Of a stretch of 36,058 bases of DNA, positions 1 to 10,421 are shown one piece after another. The stretch covers positions 1 through 36,058 of the forward strand of contig CAVNZM010000041.1 in assembly GCA_963693365.1 (NCBI GenBank), read 5' to 3'. The first letter of the stretch is position 1; every line of letters begins with the position of its first letter. The notes beneath the pieces are model-generated. The model did no database searches. It was not told where the DNA came from and saw only the letters and a program-made list of their open reading frames with translations. The stretch comes from Amoebidium appalachense. Taxonomy: Eukaryota; Ichthyosporea. Both the position numbers and the translations under genes were made by a program.

Positions 1-605
1 TTGTTCGCATTCGAACATACTGGCAGTATATACTGAGACTATAACCAATATATGGTGTCCTTAGCTGTGTCCGTATTGGTGACAGTATCATAGATGTATT
101 CGTGACATTGCCAATACCACTTGTGCCTTAGATATTCGCAATAGGATAAAAGTTTTCTTGCTATATCATGTTTATGTTCTACTAATATGGATGTGATATG
201 GGTAGGATATGATCTACATAATGTCAGTATATGTCCACCCTAATACCACGGTATTAGCAATGTACTGCGCATACAAGGACTACACTCCGAACATGTTTGT
301 TGAACATGTGTTGGTAGGTAAAGTGACCTGATCTTTCATCCCCAATATTTTACCAATATATTGGCAATAAAATACACGCCCCATATTTTCGGTTGCTTTT
401 ACCTATTGATAATAGGTGCATAATAGTCTTGATATTGTGACGGATACATTGGCAATACATTTCGACCGAATTGAGATCCTATTATAATCATATCATAACC
501 CTATAACCAATAGCGACATTATGTTTGTATCGGCCATATTGATAATTCGCACAGATCTATTCGGACACTTTTGTCCTAATTAACCTATTTTTAGACGATC
601 GCGCT
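1..605. repeat. AT-rich block with ATTGGCAAT dyads (left arm)
   Basis: AT-rich sequence without a convincing ORF. It repeatedly shows a short dyad close to ATTGSCAAT, for example near 110, 351 and 449, with degenerate forms elsewhere. The same motif fills 2590-3128. The inner edges of the two blocks look inverted relative to each other: CCATATTGATAAT followed by CGCA and CGGACA occurs on the plus strand near 535-573 and on the minus strand near 2640-2605. Both then run into GTCCTAATTAA. This looks like degenerate inverted arms of one element around the transposase remnant. The left end may lie outside the window. Confidence 0.5.
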
Positions 606-1257
606 ATTTCTAGCGCACTTGCATAGTAACCAGGCCTCAAAAAGGTGAAAAACGTGAAATTCACGTCATTTCGACATAGTAACATATATAACATGTAGGG
701 TCTCCGACGCCATGTCTTGGGCGCATTTGGTCATCGAAGTTGGCGACCTTCTAAGAAAACACGTGGTTTTTCCGCTAAATTTTAATTTAAACTTATATAA
801 CTTTGGTTGTGTGTTTCTGGAGCGGCTAAGACCACTATGTGCTCCTAGCTAGAGATATAGGCTAACGCATGCAAAAAACCCGACCACCTAATCTTAATTC
901 TGAGGCAACCTACCTAAGGTCCAACTTAGGGCACTTTTATCGAGAAAACCTTAGCCACACTGTCCCTGTTACCACCCGTTCTACTTCTAAGACAATGTTT
1001 ACGACTTTTCTTCAATTTTCCTGCTAGTTAATGAGGAAAATAAGTACGAAAGGTTTTAAACGTGGTTCTTCTTTACACTTGTTGCTACTAGTTCCAGTCC
1101 CTTCTATTGTAGAAAGACAAAATAAAGGAAGCTTATACCCCACGAAAGGTATGCTCGAGATCACAAACCCAAAGCAGTCTGCAAAGTCTGCAACTTTACG
1201 TCCCCCCGTCCCCCCCCCCCCCCCCCCCCCCCCACCACCACCACCACCTCCTCTCTC
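606..1257. other. Spacer with poly(C) tract, no gene seen
   Basis: I see no supported gene here. A poly(C) run of about 32 bases followed by CCA repeats lies at 1203-1250. A short imperfect palindrome (ACGTGAAATTCACGT) lies near 654-668. The open frame at 1031-1330 is largely low complexity and is not accepted as a gene. Confidence 0.6.
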
Positions 1258-2153
1258 TCACACACCTACTGCTCCTGCTCTGGTTCTGCGGTGGCGTACA
1301 GGCACCCCCTTTTCCAGGTGCAGCTCGTAGCAGTTGCGATCTGAAATTTTGTAGCACAATGCCACACCGCACCTTGCTGCACATCCAGCGCACCCTGCTG
1401 CGCTTGTATCCCTTTGATCCGTGCGCACGCACATAACACAGTCGAGCCGCTTGCCGGAACCAATAAGCACCGGGTGACAGAGGTTGCTTCGTTTGGCGGT
1501 TGTGGTGTTTGTTGACAGCGAGTTTAGTATGCGCGCGCTTTGTTTGCCGGCTTGCAGAAGTGGGTTGTTAAGAAGTTCACCCGCAAGTTTTTCGCGCCAC
1601 TGCTCGTTTGAAAGTGCATTCTTGTCCCCGTCTGCAATGAATTGCTTGTAGGCCAGGTAGGTGTTTACAAACACCATACCAACTAACCCAGCAAAGGTGC
1701 GGTGCCAGGGTGTGTGGGGGACCCATGCCTGCTCGAGTGAACTGTTCCCTTGCCGGAGTTTGTTGTGTACGTCTGCACTGTTGAAATATGTGAAGTATTC
1801 GCGCACTGCTTTTGGCATGGGCACTTGTGTTCCGTTTTTTGTGATACGGGGAGCTCCTGCTTCCGTACTTCCTGCCGTCGTTACTACACGCATGCTGAAA
1901 TCCTTATGCTGCCAACGTATGGGGGGGATGGGAGAGGGAGAGGGCGAGCCCCCCGCCCCCCCCCCCCCCTCCCCCCTCCCCCCAATAAAAAGGATATATA
2001 CACCTTCGCACATCCCACAACTAGCTGAATCTCGCTCCGTGGTACTTCTTCTACTTTCCCGTCGTAGTCTATGTGTACCAACCATTTATTGTTCTTTAAT
2101 ACTTGCACAGTTGTGCCTGTGAGCTGTTTCGTTTCCCATTCTTCACCAACCAC
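1258..2153 (-). pseudogene. piggyBac-type (DDE_Tnp_1_7) transposase remnant, core missing
   Basis: The piece from about 1908 down to 1258 contains VREYFTYFNSADVHNKLRQ, then a W..R.F..LVGMVFVNTYLAYK stretch. This matches the C-terminal part of piggyBac-like transposases, including the region of the third catalytic Asp. It is followed by a Cys/His-rich tail (CVMC, CAGC, NCYELH) like the zinc-binding C-terminus of that family. Upstream, 2153-2004 encodes a small Tudor/chromo-like stretch (VQVLKNNKWLVHIDYDGKVEEV). A phase-0 junction is possible from donor AAG|GTG at 2004 to acceptor CAG at 1908. The roughly 100-bp gap cannot hold the first two catalytic Asp residues, so the protein is internally deleted or a fragment. 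A G-rich run fills the putative intron. Family assignment is moderate; gene structure is inferred. Confidence 0.6.
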
Positions 2154-2589
2154 TCTTTACTCCAACGTTCATCATCGTTCCTGACTTTACCGCCAAAGAT
2201 GCATGCAAAAACCCAAACTCTCTGGTCTTTCCTTAAACGCCTAACCATTTTCTTTTCTTTTCACTTATTTCTACCCTAATTCTACCTTGTTCTTTTTGTT
2301 TTCTAGCGCGCAAACTATCATGCGGTGTCTTTTAGTTCGGAAACCAAACGGTGTCCGTGATCGGACAGTCGGACACCCCAAAACTGGGGGAAAACGGTTG
2401 CACCCATGATCTTTTGCGCGCCAAAAGCTACTCACCCTGCAGTCCTATTGGTTTTCTATAAAGACAAAAAAGGCAGGAAAATACTAGACCTCATTGGCCA
2501 TACCCAGCTTGTGGGGTGTTTCCTAGCGAAAACAACGCTAGCGACGCCGCCGAAAACGATAGGACACTTTTGTCCTTTTTAGCCATTAA
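2154..2589. other. Spacer between transposase remnant and right arm
   Basis: No supported gene. It holds a perfect 8-bp stem (GGTGTCCG/CGGACACC) near 2350-2378. At its right edge the sequence GGACACTTTTGTCCT recurs, also found near 569-583 beside the left arm. The 5' exons or promoter of the transposase gene may lie here, but nothing identifies them. Confidence 0.5.
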
Positions 2590-3128
2590 TTAGGACCGAT
2601 TTGTCCGGTTATGCGGATTATCAATATGGGACATATGGGTTGGGTATATTGCCAATATCCCAAAATGGTCAGGAAAAATACATTCATAATATATTGGCAA
2701 TAGTCTTGCCACGTTGGATAATACCCTAATTTGACACAAAATTGTCCTACATTTTATATATTCATAACGTATTGACAATACTCCGCAAGCAATAGTATAA
2801 TACCGAATAAGTACATTGACAATATCGAAATTGTATTGTTAATAGGCACACGTACACGCATTTTGGGATATTGCCAGTACATTACTCATACGGTATATAG
2901 TTATTGGTGGTAGACCTGACATGGTATGACAATAATATAAAAATATTATGCCGATATATATTACGTCAATATTACAGTTCTATTACACTTCTATAGCGTC
3001 TCTACCACAGAAAATCTCTACTCGCAATACATTGGCAATGGATAATTGATATTACTTCAGTATTAATCTGGTGTTTTTACGATATTGGCAATAGATAATA
3101 GCCTCACAATATTGGCAATACCACGGGG
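2590..3128. repeat. AT-rich block with ATTGGCAAT dyads (right arm)
   Basis: AT-rich sequence with repeated ATTGGCAAT, ATTGCCAAT or ATTGACAAT near 2649, 2691, 2771, 2815, 3032, 3083 and 3109. It ends abruptly at about 3128, where GC-richer coding sequence begins. Together with 1-605 it brackets the piggyBac-type remnant. Subterminal short repeats of this kind are common in DNA transposons, but no clean target duplication was found. Confidence 0.5.
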
Positions 3129-3135
3129 AAGTTTG

Positions 3136-3456
3136 CTGATGAACAGGCTGTACGGGCACCCCCTCCCTAGGTTCACGTGCGAGCAGTTGGAGTTGCTGAC
3201 GGGCATGTTTAAGTTTTCCTTGTCGTGGCACCGCCGGTACAAGGACGAGGCAAGGAAGAACTTTGTGGGGTACCCCTTCCTACTGGTGAAAATGGTAGGG
3301 TTAGTGAGTGGCATGGACGCAGAGGTGGTGGCCAGGCTGGTGCCTGCCTTCAAAAGCAAGGTGACTAGAGCAAAGTGTGACAGGGTGTGGGTGCAGCTGG
3401 AGAGGGACCTCAAGAACTACCACATGCTTACGGAATACAACATGTTTTGCTTGTAG
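3136..3456 (+). pseudogene. Unrecognised compact gene, 5'-truncated copy
   Basis: An open frame of about 107 codons begins near MNRLYGHPLPRFTCEQ and ends at TAG in 3454-3456. I do not recognise the family. Its first 74 residues are almost identical, at DNA level too, to the end of the minus-strand gene at 15186-15991; I noticed only two base differences over about 220 bp. This copy keeps the C-terminus (ending YHMLTEYNMFCL) but lacks the N-terminal part seen in the other copy. Homology begins exactly at the ATGAACAGG next to the AT-rich arm, so the 5' end was cut by that boundary. No intron is visible. It faces the gene at 3578-4014 tail to tail, 121 bp away. Confidence 0.55.
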
Positions 3457-3577
3457 CCTGGTGCTACTTGTACCTATAGACTTGGTGGACAAGACTTGTG
3501 CACAATACATTGGGGGTAGCAGGTGGCGGTAGGGGGTGTGCCAGCACGTACCCACACTACCATCGGCCCACTCCGGT

Positions 3578-4014
3578 TTATTTGAACACCACAGGTGCCG
3601 TGCGTATGGGCCGGTTGGCGTTGACACCAGACAACGGCACGGTGTAGGCCAACGGACGTTGCCGAAAGTCCCGTATGGTGGAGACGTCCATGACGTTCAA
3701 GTTGTTGTTCTGTTCCGGAAAGATGAACGGTTTCTTGCGTGTAGGGGGACCGCCAATGTTGAGCTCCATGTTGCTGGTAGTTGCCTTGGTGTTCGTGTGT
3801 GTGCGGGGTTTGGTGATCGTGTTGGGTTTCTGAGTAGCACGAGGCTGTGTAGGGGGAGGGGTGGGGAGGGTTTTCATGCCCTGGCCCGGAGTCTTGACTT
3901 TCTTCTGCGTTGGGGGCGGCGGTTTGACTGCCGTAGGCTTCTTGGCGTCACGTGTCAGGGTGCTTTCATTGTCCGAAAGTACCGGGTAGTCGTCAAATTC
4001 ACTGCAAACCCCTG
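3578..4014 (-). CDS. Unrecognised proline/threonine-rich protein, C-terminal exon
   Basis: A good splice acceptor (pyrimidine-rich, ending TAATGCAG) at 4015 opens an exon reading about 145 codons to a TAA at 3578. The product starts with a short acidic stretch (EFDDYPVLSDNES). It continues with a long basic Pro/Thr/Lys-rich linker and ends in a denser, probably folded tail (MELNIGGPPTRKKPF, then NNLNVMDVSTIRDFRQRP). The family is not recognised. Codons are used normally and there are no stops. The frame runs open upstream to 4249, but that part is low complexity and probably intronic. It is convergent with the fragment at 3136-3456. Confidence 0.5.
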
Positions 4015-4147
4015 CATTAGAAAATCGTGCCCTACAAAGCACGACTGTGATCACTACTACATGGGTATAAAGTCGTGCCGGCCGATCGACGATGTCGTTC
4101 TGACTCTTTTCTCTACGGGATGGTGCGCGCGCGCGCCGCCGTATTCC

Positions 4148-4203
4148 GGGAATGCATTCTTGGCCGTGACTCATCATCACGGCGCACAGGAATGCATTCC
4201 TCG
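4148..4203. repeat. Composite dyad: hairpin flanked by GGAATGCATTC copies
   Basis: A perfect 7-bp stem, GCCGTGA (4163-4169) with TCACGGC (4177-4183), is flanked by two copies of the palindromic core GGAATGCATTC. One lies at 4149-4159. The other is the full palindrome AGGAATGCATTCCT at 4188-4201. No gene explains it; it may be an element terminus. Confidence 0.6.
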
Positions 4204-4238
4204 ATCGAACGTGCGCACACACGCGCGCACGCGACCAC

Positions 4239-4336
4239 AGACTCTGCACCGATCAAAACAGGCACCGACCTTACCCGTCGCCCAACGCCCCCCGACTCTG
4301 AACCGATAAAAATAGGCACCGACCTTCCCCCGTCCC
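4239..4336. repeat. Two-copy tandem repeat of about 54 bp
   Basis: Two adjacent diverged units each begin GACTCTG and contain ACCGAT followed by AGGCACCGACCTT. The first starts near 4239 and the second near 4293. The second unit ends in a poly(C) run (4336-4351). Confidence 0.65.
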
Positions 4337-4351
4337 CCCCCCCCCCCCCCC

Positions 4352-4922
4352 TCCCCCCTCCCGTCCCCCCACCCACCCACCCACCCCCACACGTGCACGT
4401 GCACCAGGATCCTCGTATAGGCCTCCAAACCCTGCCACCTACTGAGATGGCTCCTTATTTTTCCTTACACATTCAGCGAACACTGGACTCCATCGAACCG
4501 TCGAGGCGCCGCGACAGAAAGCATGCACGCCGTCAGTACGTGTGAGCTCCAAACCGTTTATTGTGACGACAGTATTTATTCAGTTCGATGTCACCGACGC
4601 AGCTCATGCGTGCCACTTTTCACGTAGCCCAGGCACATGAACACAAGAGGAGCATAAACATCTAAATGTTAACGTTACAACGAAGTACTATGATATGGCA
4701 TCTAAATGTTACAACGATGAACTATGAGATGGAGAATACTAATATGTTAACACAGCAGAGCACCTACTTTGCACTATCCGGATTCTTTGGAGGTACTTCT
4801 AAGAAAATGATAATATGTTGTCACCTTGAGTCTTGCACGAGACAACACAGCTTAATGTATACACGTTCATAAACAGCTATCACTAACACAATATTCTATG
4901 TACTTGCACAGTTTGAGCTTAC
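4352..4922. other. Spacer, no gene seen
   Basis: I see no supported gene. A short partial duplication (CATCTAAATGTTA with ACAACGA nearby) occurs near 4660-4720. The ORFs here lack recognisable or compositionally convincing protein. Confidence 0.5.
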
Positions 4923-5018
4923 GTGTATGTGTGTGTATGTGATTTAGAGTTGGGGGGGGGGGGGGGGGAGGGGGAGGGGAGAGCGAGAGGGGGAGAAGCG
5001 AGGGAGAGAGACAGAGAG

Positions 5019-5049
<31 letters not shown>

Positions 5050-5108
5050 GGGAGATCGAGACGAGAAAGGAGAAGAGAGAGGAGAGAGAGAGGGAGAGAA
5101 AGAGAGAG

Positions 5109-5161
<53 letters not shown>

Positions 5162-5200
5162 CAGAGAGAGAGAGAGACAGAGAGAAGAAAGGGAGATAGA

Positions 5201-5232
<32 letters not shown>

Positions 5233-5444
5233 GTGGGTGTGTGTGTGTGTGGGGGGGGGGGGGGGTTGTTTTATCTGGTCGGGAACCGGGGGGGGGGGGG
5301 GGGGGAGAAGGTGAAAGGGCAAGAATAAGAGAAGAAGAAAGGGAAGCAGGAAGAGAAGGAGGAAAAGGTTAGAAAAAGAAGGGGCCTGGATCGAGAAGGG
5401 GATGTAGGAAACATGCAGAAGGGGGCACAACGGATGGATGGATG

Positions 5445-5480
<36 letters not shown>
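4923..5480. repeat. Dense microsatellite cluster
   Basis: Contains (GT)n, poly(G) runs near 4952, 5032, 5251 and 5288, a long (GA)n tract (about 5085-5200) and a second (GT)n tract (about 5445-5474). The long open frames on both strands are by-products of these repeats. Confidence 0.9.
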
Positions 5481-5481
<1 letters not shown>

Positions 5482-6480
5482 TACATGTGATTGTGTGTCA
5501 TATGAACGTCTACAAACATGTGCATACGTGTACGGACAAACACCTACATCTTCTACAAAAATAAACAAACACACACAAAAAGATACTGCAAACACATATA
5601 TGCCACAATAACGAAGCAAACCTAACCTTTAAGCACCCCCCCCCCCCCCCCCCCCCCGCCCCGCCCCCACTTACACCAGTACCACCCCCCTCCCTTCCCC
5701 TCCCCCCCCTCCCCACCTCTTCCCGTCCGTCCCTTTCCCTCCCATCCCCTTCTAACACAACACACACGGGCACACACCATTCTCTACCGCCCGGCTACCA
5801 AGCTGCCCTTCAACTTTAAAGCATCACAGCCACCCACTGACACAGGCACGGTGCACACAGGTGTAGAGTGGCGTGTTTTTGGTGTGCGTGTGTGTGTGTG
5901 TGTGTACGTGTGAGTGATATTGTGTGTAGTAAAGTAAGAAAAAATTAGCATGTATTTCTATGGATAACGTATGGTATTAAGACGTGCATGAATGTTTAGG
6001 CAAGGCTTGGGTACACATTATTATCGTTTCATTATAAAGCCATGAATGCATGCAAAGGAGAGGCATGTCCAAAGTGCAAAACTCACTGGCCTGAAAATAC
6101 CTGTATGGGCTCGAATACATGCATACACAAACACAAACACCATAAAAAGACTCCTTCCCGATGCAAGAATGAAAGCCATGTGTTGAAAAAAAAAAAGGGA
6201 AGGAGTCAATGAAGAGAAAAGATGAACAGCAGTCCTAAACGAAGATCAAACACTGGCCTTGCAGGCGTGCCAGTACAGCGCGAGGGCAGGAAGAGGGTGG
6301 AGAGGCGAAGAGGGAGGGAAGGAGGCTGCGGACTTCAGAGTAGGGACGGGAGGGGGCCGGGGTGGGGGGGGGGGGGGGGGGGGGGATAAAACTAACCTGC
6401 CTGTTGTGGCAAGGAGTGCACACGTCCAGAATGTTTCGCCGCCATTTTTAATTAAAAAACCTAGAAGGTAGCACGGTTCG
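5481..6480. other. Spacer with poly(C)/poly(G) runs, no gene seen
   Basis: A poly(C) run of about 20 bases lies near 5635-5657 and is followed by C-rich sequence to about 5740. A (GT)n tract lies at 5886-5910 and a poly(G) run of about 22 bases near 6362-6385. I find no gene with support. Confidence 0.6.
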
Positions 6481-7200
6481 AATTGAACGCAGAAGTAGAG
6501 ATATTAAAAAAGGGTGTCAAAAAAAACACACCACGTCTTGTATATAACTGACAAACGATATGAACTTCGAGAACAACAGGAGTGGACTGATGACAAAGGA
6601 AAGGAAGTTCTCCCCGGCAGATGACCTGGTTGTAAAGGAAATAATGACTCTATGTTACAACCTCTGTTGCAATGACAAAGTTGACAGAGCGGCGCACGCA
6701 GTTTGACTACGGTAGCGTGCGCGAAACTTAGACTCCTTGCGTGCTTGCTCTTGGTCACGCACATTCACCTGCACTAATCGTTGCCGACTGGCACGTGTCA
6801 GTTCAAGCATCAAAGGATGTGTGCCTCGATCGCATTCCTGGGTGCGGCCCAAACCAATCAAGTGCTAGCCCGCAGGTGCGTGCGGTTCAGCCCAAACATA
6901 CGAGGCTCACGATCCACGATTCCCCGCGGATCGGACCCGAAATATCGGTGCAGTGTAGGACCGCACGCCGCATGGGCAACATTCCTGGAGAAGCAAAACA
7001 CATTCCACAAAAAATCGGTGAAAATCGTCCATCGGCCGGCCCTACCAGTTCATAATGTAACCCGGTCGTCACTCGTAGGTACCTACTTTCCTATGGCGGG
7101 ACTGGCAGTGATTCGCCCGCCATGGTTGAAGAGATGCTTAAATGATTGAAAGATGTGAGATTCTGAAGGATGCGAGTTTCTTGAACTGCGCGGTCGCCAA
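6481..7200. other. Unassigned unique sequence
   Basis: Moderate base composition with no microsatellite. A minus-strand frame at 6655-6861 contains a charged stretch (VRDQEQARKESKFRARYRS) that could be part of an exon, but no splice structure or homology supports it. Nothing else is recognised. Confidence 0.4.
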
Positions 7201-7877
7201 TGTAAACAGTTGGACTAGTTAGGATAAGGCAGAGTGCAACTGAATCAAAATAAAGACAGAGAACGGGTAGTAAGGCACGCGCGGCCAGGTTACTATTTAA
7301 TGTGCTCGTTCAGAGTGATCCCCCGTACTGGGACGGCTTGTTTATATAGCCCCCAGGTTCCGGATCATCTGGATGGGTGGCATTGATGCCTTCGTGACTT
7401 CTGACCAGTCAGAAGTTGCGATCGTCCTTATGTGCACACAGTGCACCCATAACAGGAAGCCAACTAAATAGGATAACTTTGTGGCAAATGATTGGTCAAC
7501 ACTTAAGCCCGTTTAGGTTTATACAAATGGGTCTGACTTCCTTATTGGTTCCGTTCGTTTAGCTACAGATGTTGCCTTCGTAGTGGATGAGACTTGCATT
7601 CCTATCCTAGCGGTTCTCGAATTGCTATTGGTTCGTACTGACTGCACGGCCACTGCATGTTGCCGGCGCCGCGGCTCAGTCGTGAGCCGCAGCCCGCGGC
7701 TGTCGCGTATGATATTGATCTGATCATATGTACGCGGCGCCTCAGTCGCGAGCCGCAGCCCGCGGCTGTCGCGTATAATATTGATCTGATGATATGTACA
7801 CAATATCTACGTGATCGCTATGATATGTACAGTATATTCGTAATAGTAAACATCTACGGCGTGTACAGATGTTTACA
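7201..7877 (-). mobile_element. LTR-like element, family B, copy 1
   Basis: The ends are TGTAAACA (7201) and TGTTTACA (7870-7877), a perfect 8-bp inverted terminus of the TG...CA type. The first 180 bp and the last 40 bp match the 484-bp element at 28862-29345. On the minus strand it has a TATATAAA-like box near 7350 and upstream CCAAT sequences, so the minus strand is probably sense. It is longer than the other copy partly because of an internal tandem duplication near 7664-7800. The flanks GCCAA and ACGGG do not match, so no target duplication survives. Its right end abuts the truncated LINE directly. A DNA transposon of MITE type is an alternative. Confidence 0.6.
7664..7800. repeat. Tandem duplication inside family-B element
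   Basis: Two units of about 68 bp each hold CTCAGTCG, a GC-rich dyad (GAGCCGCAGCCCGCGGCTG), TATTGATCTGAT and CATATGTAC-like sequence. They differ at several positions. The second unit is absent from the copy at 28862-29345. Confidence 0.65.
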
Positions 7878-9182
7878 ACGGGGTGTACCACACTGCATTG
7901 GTGTTTTGTTAGAAGCACTCTTGTCTCAAACCTATGGTAGAGCTGTGGTTAATGGGCACCTTTCATATGGTTTTTCTCGTACTAGAGGTCTCTTGCAGGG
8001 TTCATTGCTTAGCCCCTTTTTGTTTAACCTATTTATAGATGATTTGGCTGTCAAGATTTATGCCGAAAACGATGACCCTATTAATAACTTTCCGCCTGCA
8101 CTTCTCTATGCTGATGATCTGTCCCTCCTTGCCCGTACCCCTAGATGCCTGCAAAGATTGTTCGATGAAGTGTCAGAGTGGTGCAAGGCAAACCTTATGA
8201 TCCTTAACATAGACAAATGTGGTGTTCTTGTACCTGATATAGCCAACAATTTACACACATTTACATTATCATCTAAAAATGTACCTATAGTTCCAGAATA
8301 CAAATATCTTGGTGTTCCGGTTAATTCTGTTGGTGTTATGTTTTCCCATATGGTTGAAAAGAGGGTAGAGCTGGCTCGTAAGCGGTTAGCTTTCTTCTCG
8401 GCTAATATTCTTAAAGACACCCCCCTCCATCCTTCGATTAGAATTACATTTATTCTCACTTTTGTCTTCCCGGCATGTGAATATGGTTTACCCCTTCTCG
8501 CCGCTTGGATAAAGAAAGAGAGAACTAGAGCGCTTAAACCCCTGGCAAATTTCCTTGAAGCAGAAGTTGCCTCCTTTCTATCTAACAACTGTTGTAAACC
8601 TGGGCCTGTAACGCTCTCGATATATGGTCTGGTCCCAATAGCTGCTAGAGTATCTCATCTCGCGCTGAAATTCAATAAGCACATAAGCCGCTTAAAGAAG
8701 TATTTGCCCTCCCACCCTCTCTTCTCTATCCACCTATCCCCTCTTTCCTTCCCTCTCTCTCTCCTTCTCCCCCGGGCACAAATACAAATAGACCCCACAA
8801 AAGTGTGTGTGTGACTTGGTACTGCCACTTACTTTTTAGACATGTACATAATCACAAAATAATTACGCAATATAACAAATGGAAAAAGATGCCACACGAC
8901 ACTAGACCCGATGAAAGCGTACACCTTGAAAAACTAAGCCTTATGTCTCGGTTTATATATAATGACCGCCTTAACCATATTACCAAATATGGCACTCGCA
9001 AATGTGTAACACCTAAATACACATTACCTTCCTGTAGAATAGGTCTTTCTCTAACTGATGGTATTATTGATCACATACCACGCTTTTACTGTACACGTGC
9101 TATACAGTGGAGATCTAACTTAATAAGTATAAGGTGGCATCATTTGCATGCCCAAACAACACACACACACACACCAGTTTAA
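7878..9182 (+). pseudogene. LINE (non-LTR) reverse transcriptase, 5'-truncated and frameshifted
   Basis: The frame from 7878 to about 8710 carries typical LINE reverse-transcriptase features: RT motif B region GLLQGSLLSPFLFNLF, the catalytic ALLYADDLSLLAR box near 8095-8135, and a following LNIDKCGVL stretch. Everything before the mid-RT region, including endonuclease and the first catalytic Asp, is missing. The truncation is at the family-B element border. A pyrimidine-rich insertion at 8700-8780 throws the frame, and coding resumes in another frame at about 8805-9182. The coding strand then reaches a short (AC)n run and is interrupted by the solo LTR at 9213. The C-terminal end continues at 10115-10290. 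Confidence 0.8.
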
Positions 9183-9212
9183 ACGATCATGTATCGCCAA
9201 ATGTAGTTTAAT

Positions 9213-9304
9213 TGTTGGAATACGTCACCATGTATGACAGCAAGAGCCTTGAAGTATGTATGTGTCCTAGCTTGTTTGTATTCGTGTCTGCTTTCCTTCT
9301 TTGT

Positions 9305-9348
<44 letters not shown>

Positions 9349-10114
9349 CCCCCTCTCTCTCCCCCCCCCCCCCCCCCCCCCCCCGTATCTCTCTCTCCCT
9401 TGTTTCTGTGGGCACAGATATCTGTAGATCTGTGCACACCTGGCTCTCTTGCCTGATAAGAACTTATTGTATTTTATTTCTGTTTGCTCTCCTCTGTTTA
9501 TCTGAGAGGTAGCGTGATTGGCTAGCCTCACTCGTTGTCTTTCCTTTATTTCAAAATGGCTTAGTTTTGTTCTCAATAGGATGGCTCGCCAATAGTCGCG
9601 AGCGAGTACATCTGTAGATTGTGTTGTGCATTCCAGTCTATTAATATATGTGTGTTGTGATTGGACAATAGATATATATGGAATTCGGTTTATTGCAAAG
9701 TGTCTTCACTTTGAGAGTGTCGACTATTAGGAAATATATGTATTTAAATAAGTTTCTTTATAGAGACGAACATAAATATATATGTGAGTTAATAGTGACT
9801 AGATGTATAATTACTTAATTTATTTAAGTAAGAGTTTCTAAACTTTAGTTTAATCGGAAGTTGGAAAGCGTATGCTCTGTCGGAATGTGTTTTTCTATCT
9901 TCTGATAGAACCGATTGGTTCTCCCTCTTTAGTTGTGATAAGGTGATAAGTCGCAAGTACAAAAGGAACCGAGAGCACAATAAAGAATCAGTTGTTGTTT
10001 GAAATCTTTCAATGTCTCGTGAACAACTCCGATTGCCCTCTCATTAATGTGTTAGTCGTGTTTTACATGACACCTCTGTGCACTCTGCTCCCTTAGACCC
10101 GTACAAAAACAACA
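9213..10114 (+). mobile_element. Solo LTR of the Copia element
   Basis: This 902-bp sequence begins TGTTGG and ends CAACA. It is an inverted copy of the LTRs at 19518-20444 and 25717-26649, with roughly a dozen substitutions outside simple repeats. It is flanked by the 5-bp duplication TTAAT (9208-9212 and 10115-10119). It therefore arose from a real insertion followed by LTR-LTR recombination. It carries a (CT)n/poly(C) tract at 9308-9384 and AATAAA near 9979. It splits the 3' part of the LINE. Confidence 0.95.
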
Positions 10115-10290
10115 TTAATAGACCACATTATACCGCAACACACACACACGACACATTCACAACAGACACCCAGAAAGATAGCCTACCTGAAAATTACAAC
10201 ATCCTTGATTTTATACTAAACACGCGTAACTACGACCTGTTTATTAGATGTATTGATTGGCTTGAGAAATACGTCATTACAAAACTCTAG
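10115..10290 (+). pseudogene. LINE ORF2 C-terminal end, beyond the solo LTR
   Basis: Open frame after the LTR. Following an (AC)n-derived stretch it encodes a compositionally normal tail (NYNILDFILNTRNYDLF, then DWLEKYVITKL) ending at TAG 10288-10290. Its place directly after the split LINE, in the same orientation, makes it the likely C-terminus. It is followed at once by (CG)5 and a long (CA)n tract. Confidence 0.6.

Positions 10291-10421
<131 letters not shown>

Noticed and set aside
1258-4014. A piggyBac-plus-virus fusion element of the Teratorn kind
   Set aside because: The transposase remnant and the compact gene pieces are close, but none of the latter is recognisably viral, so proximity alone does not support the claim.
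4867-5619. Long ORFs on both strands in the 5-kb cluster (Ser/Leu, His/Thr or Glu/Arg repeats)
   Set aside because: They are translations of (GA)n, (GT)n and poly(G), with no unique sequence of coding character.
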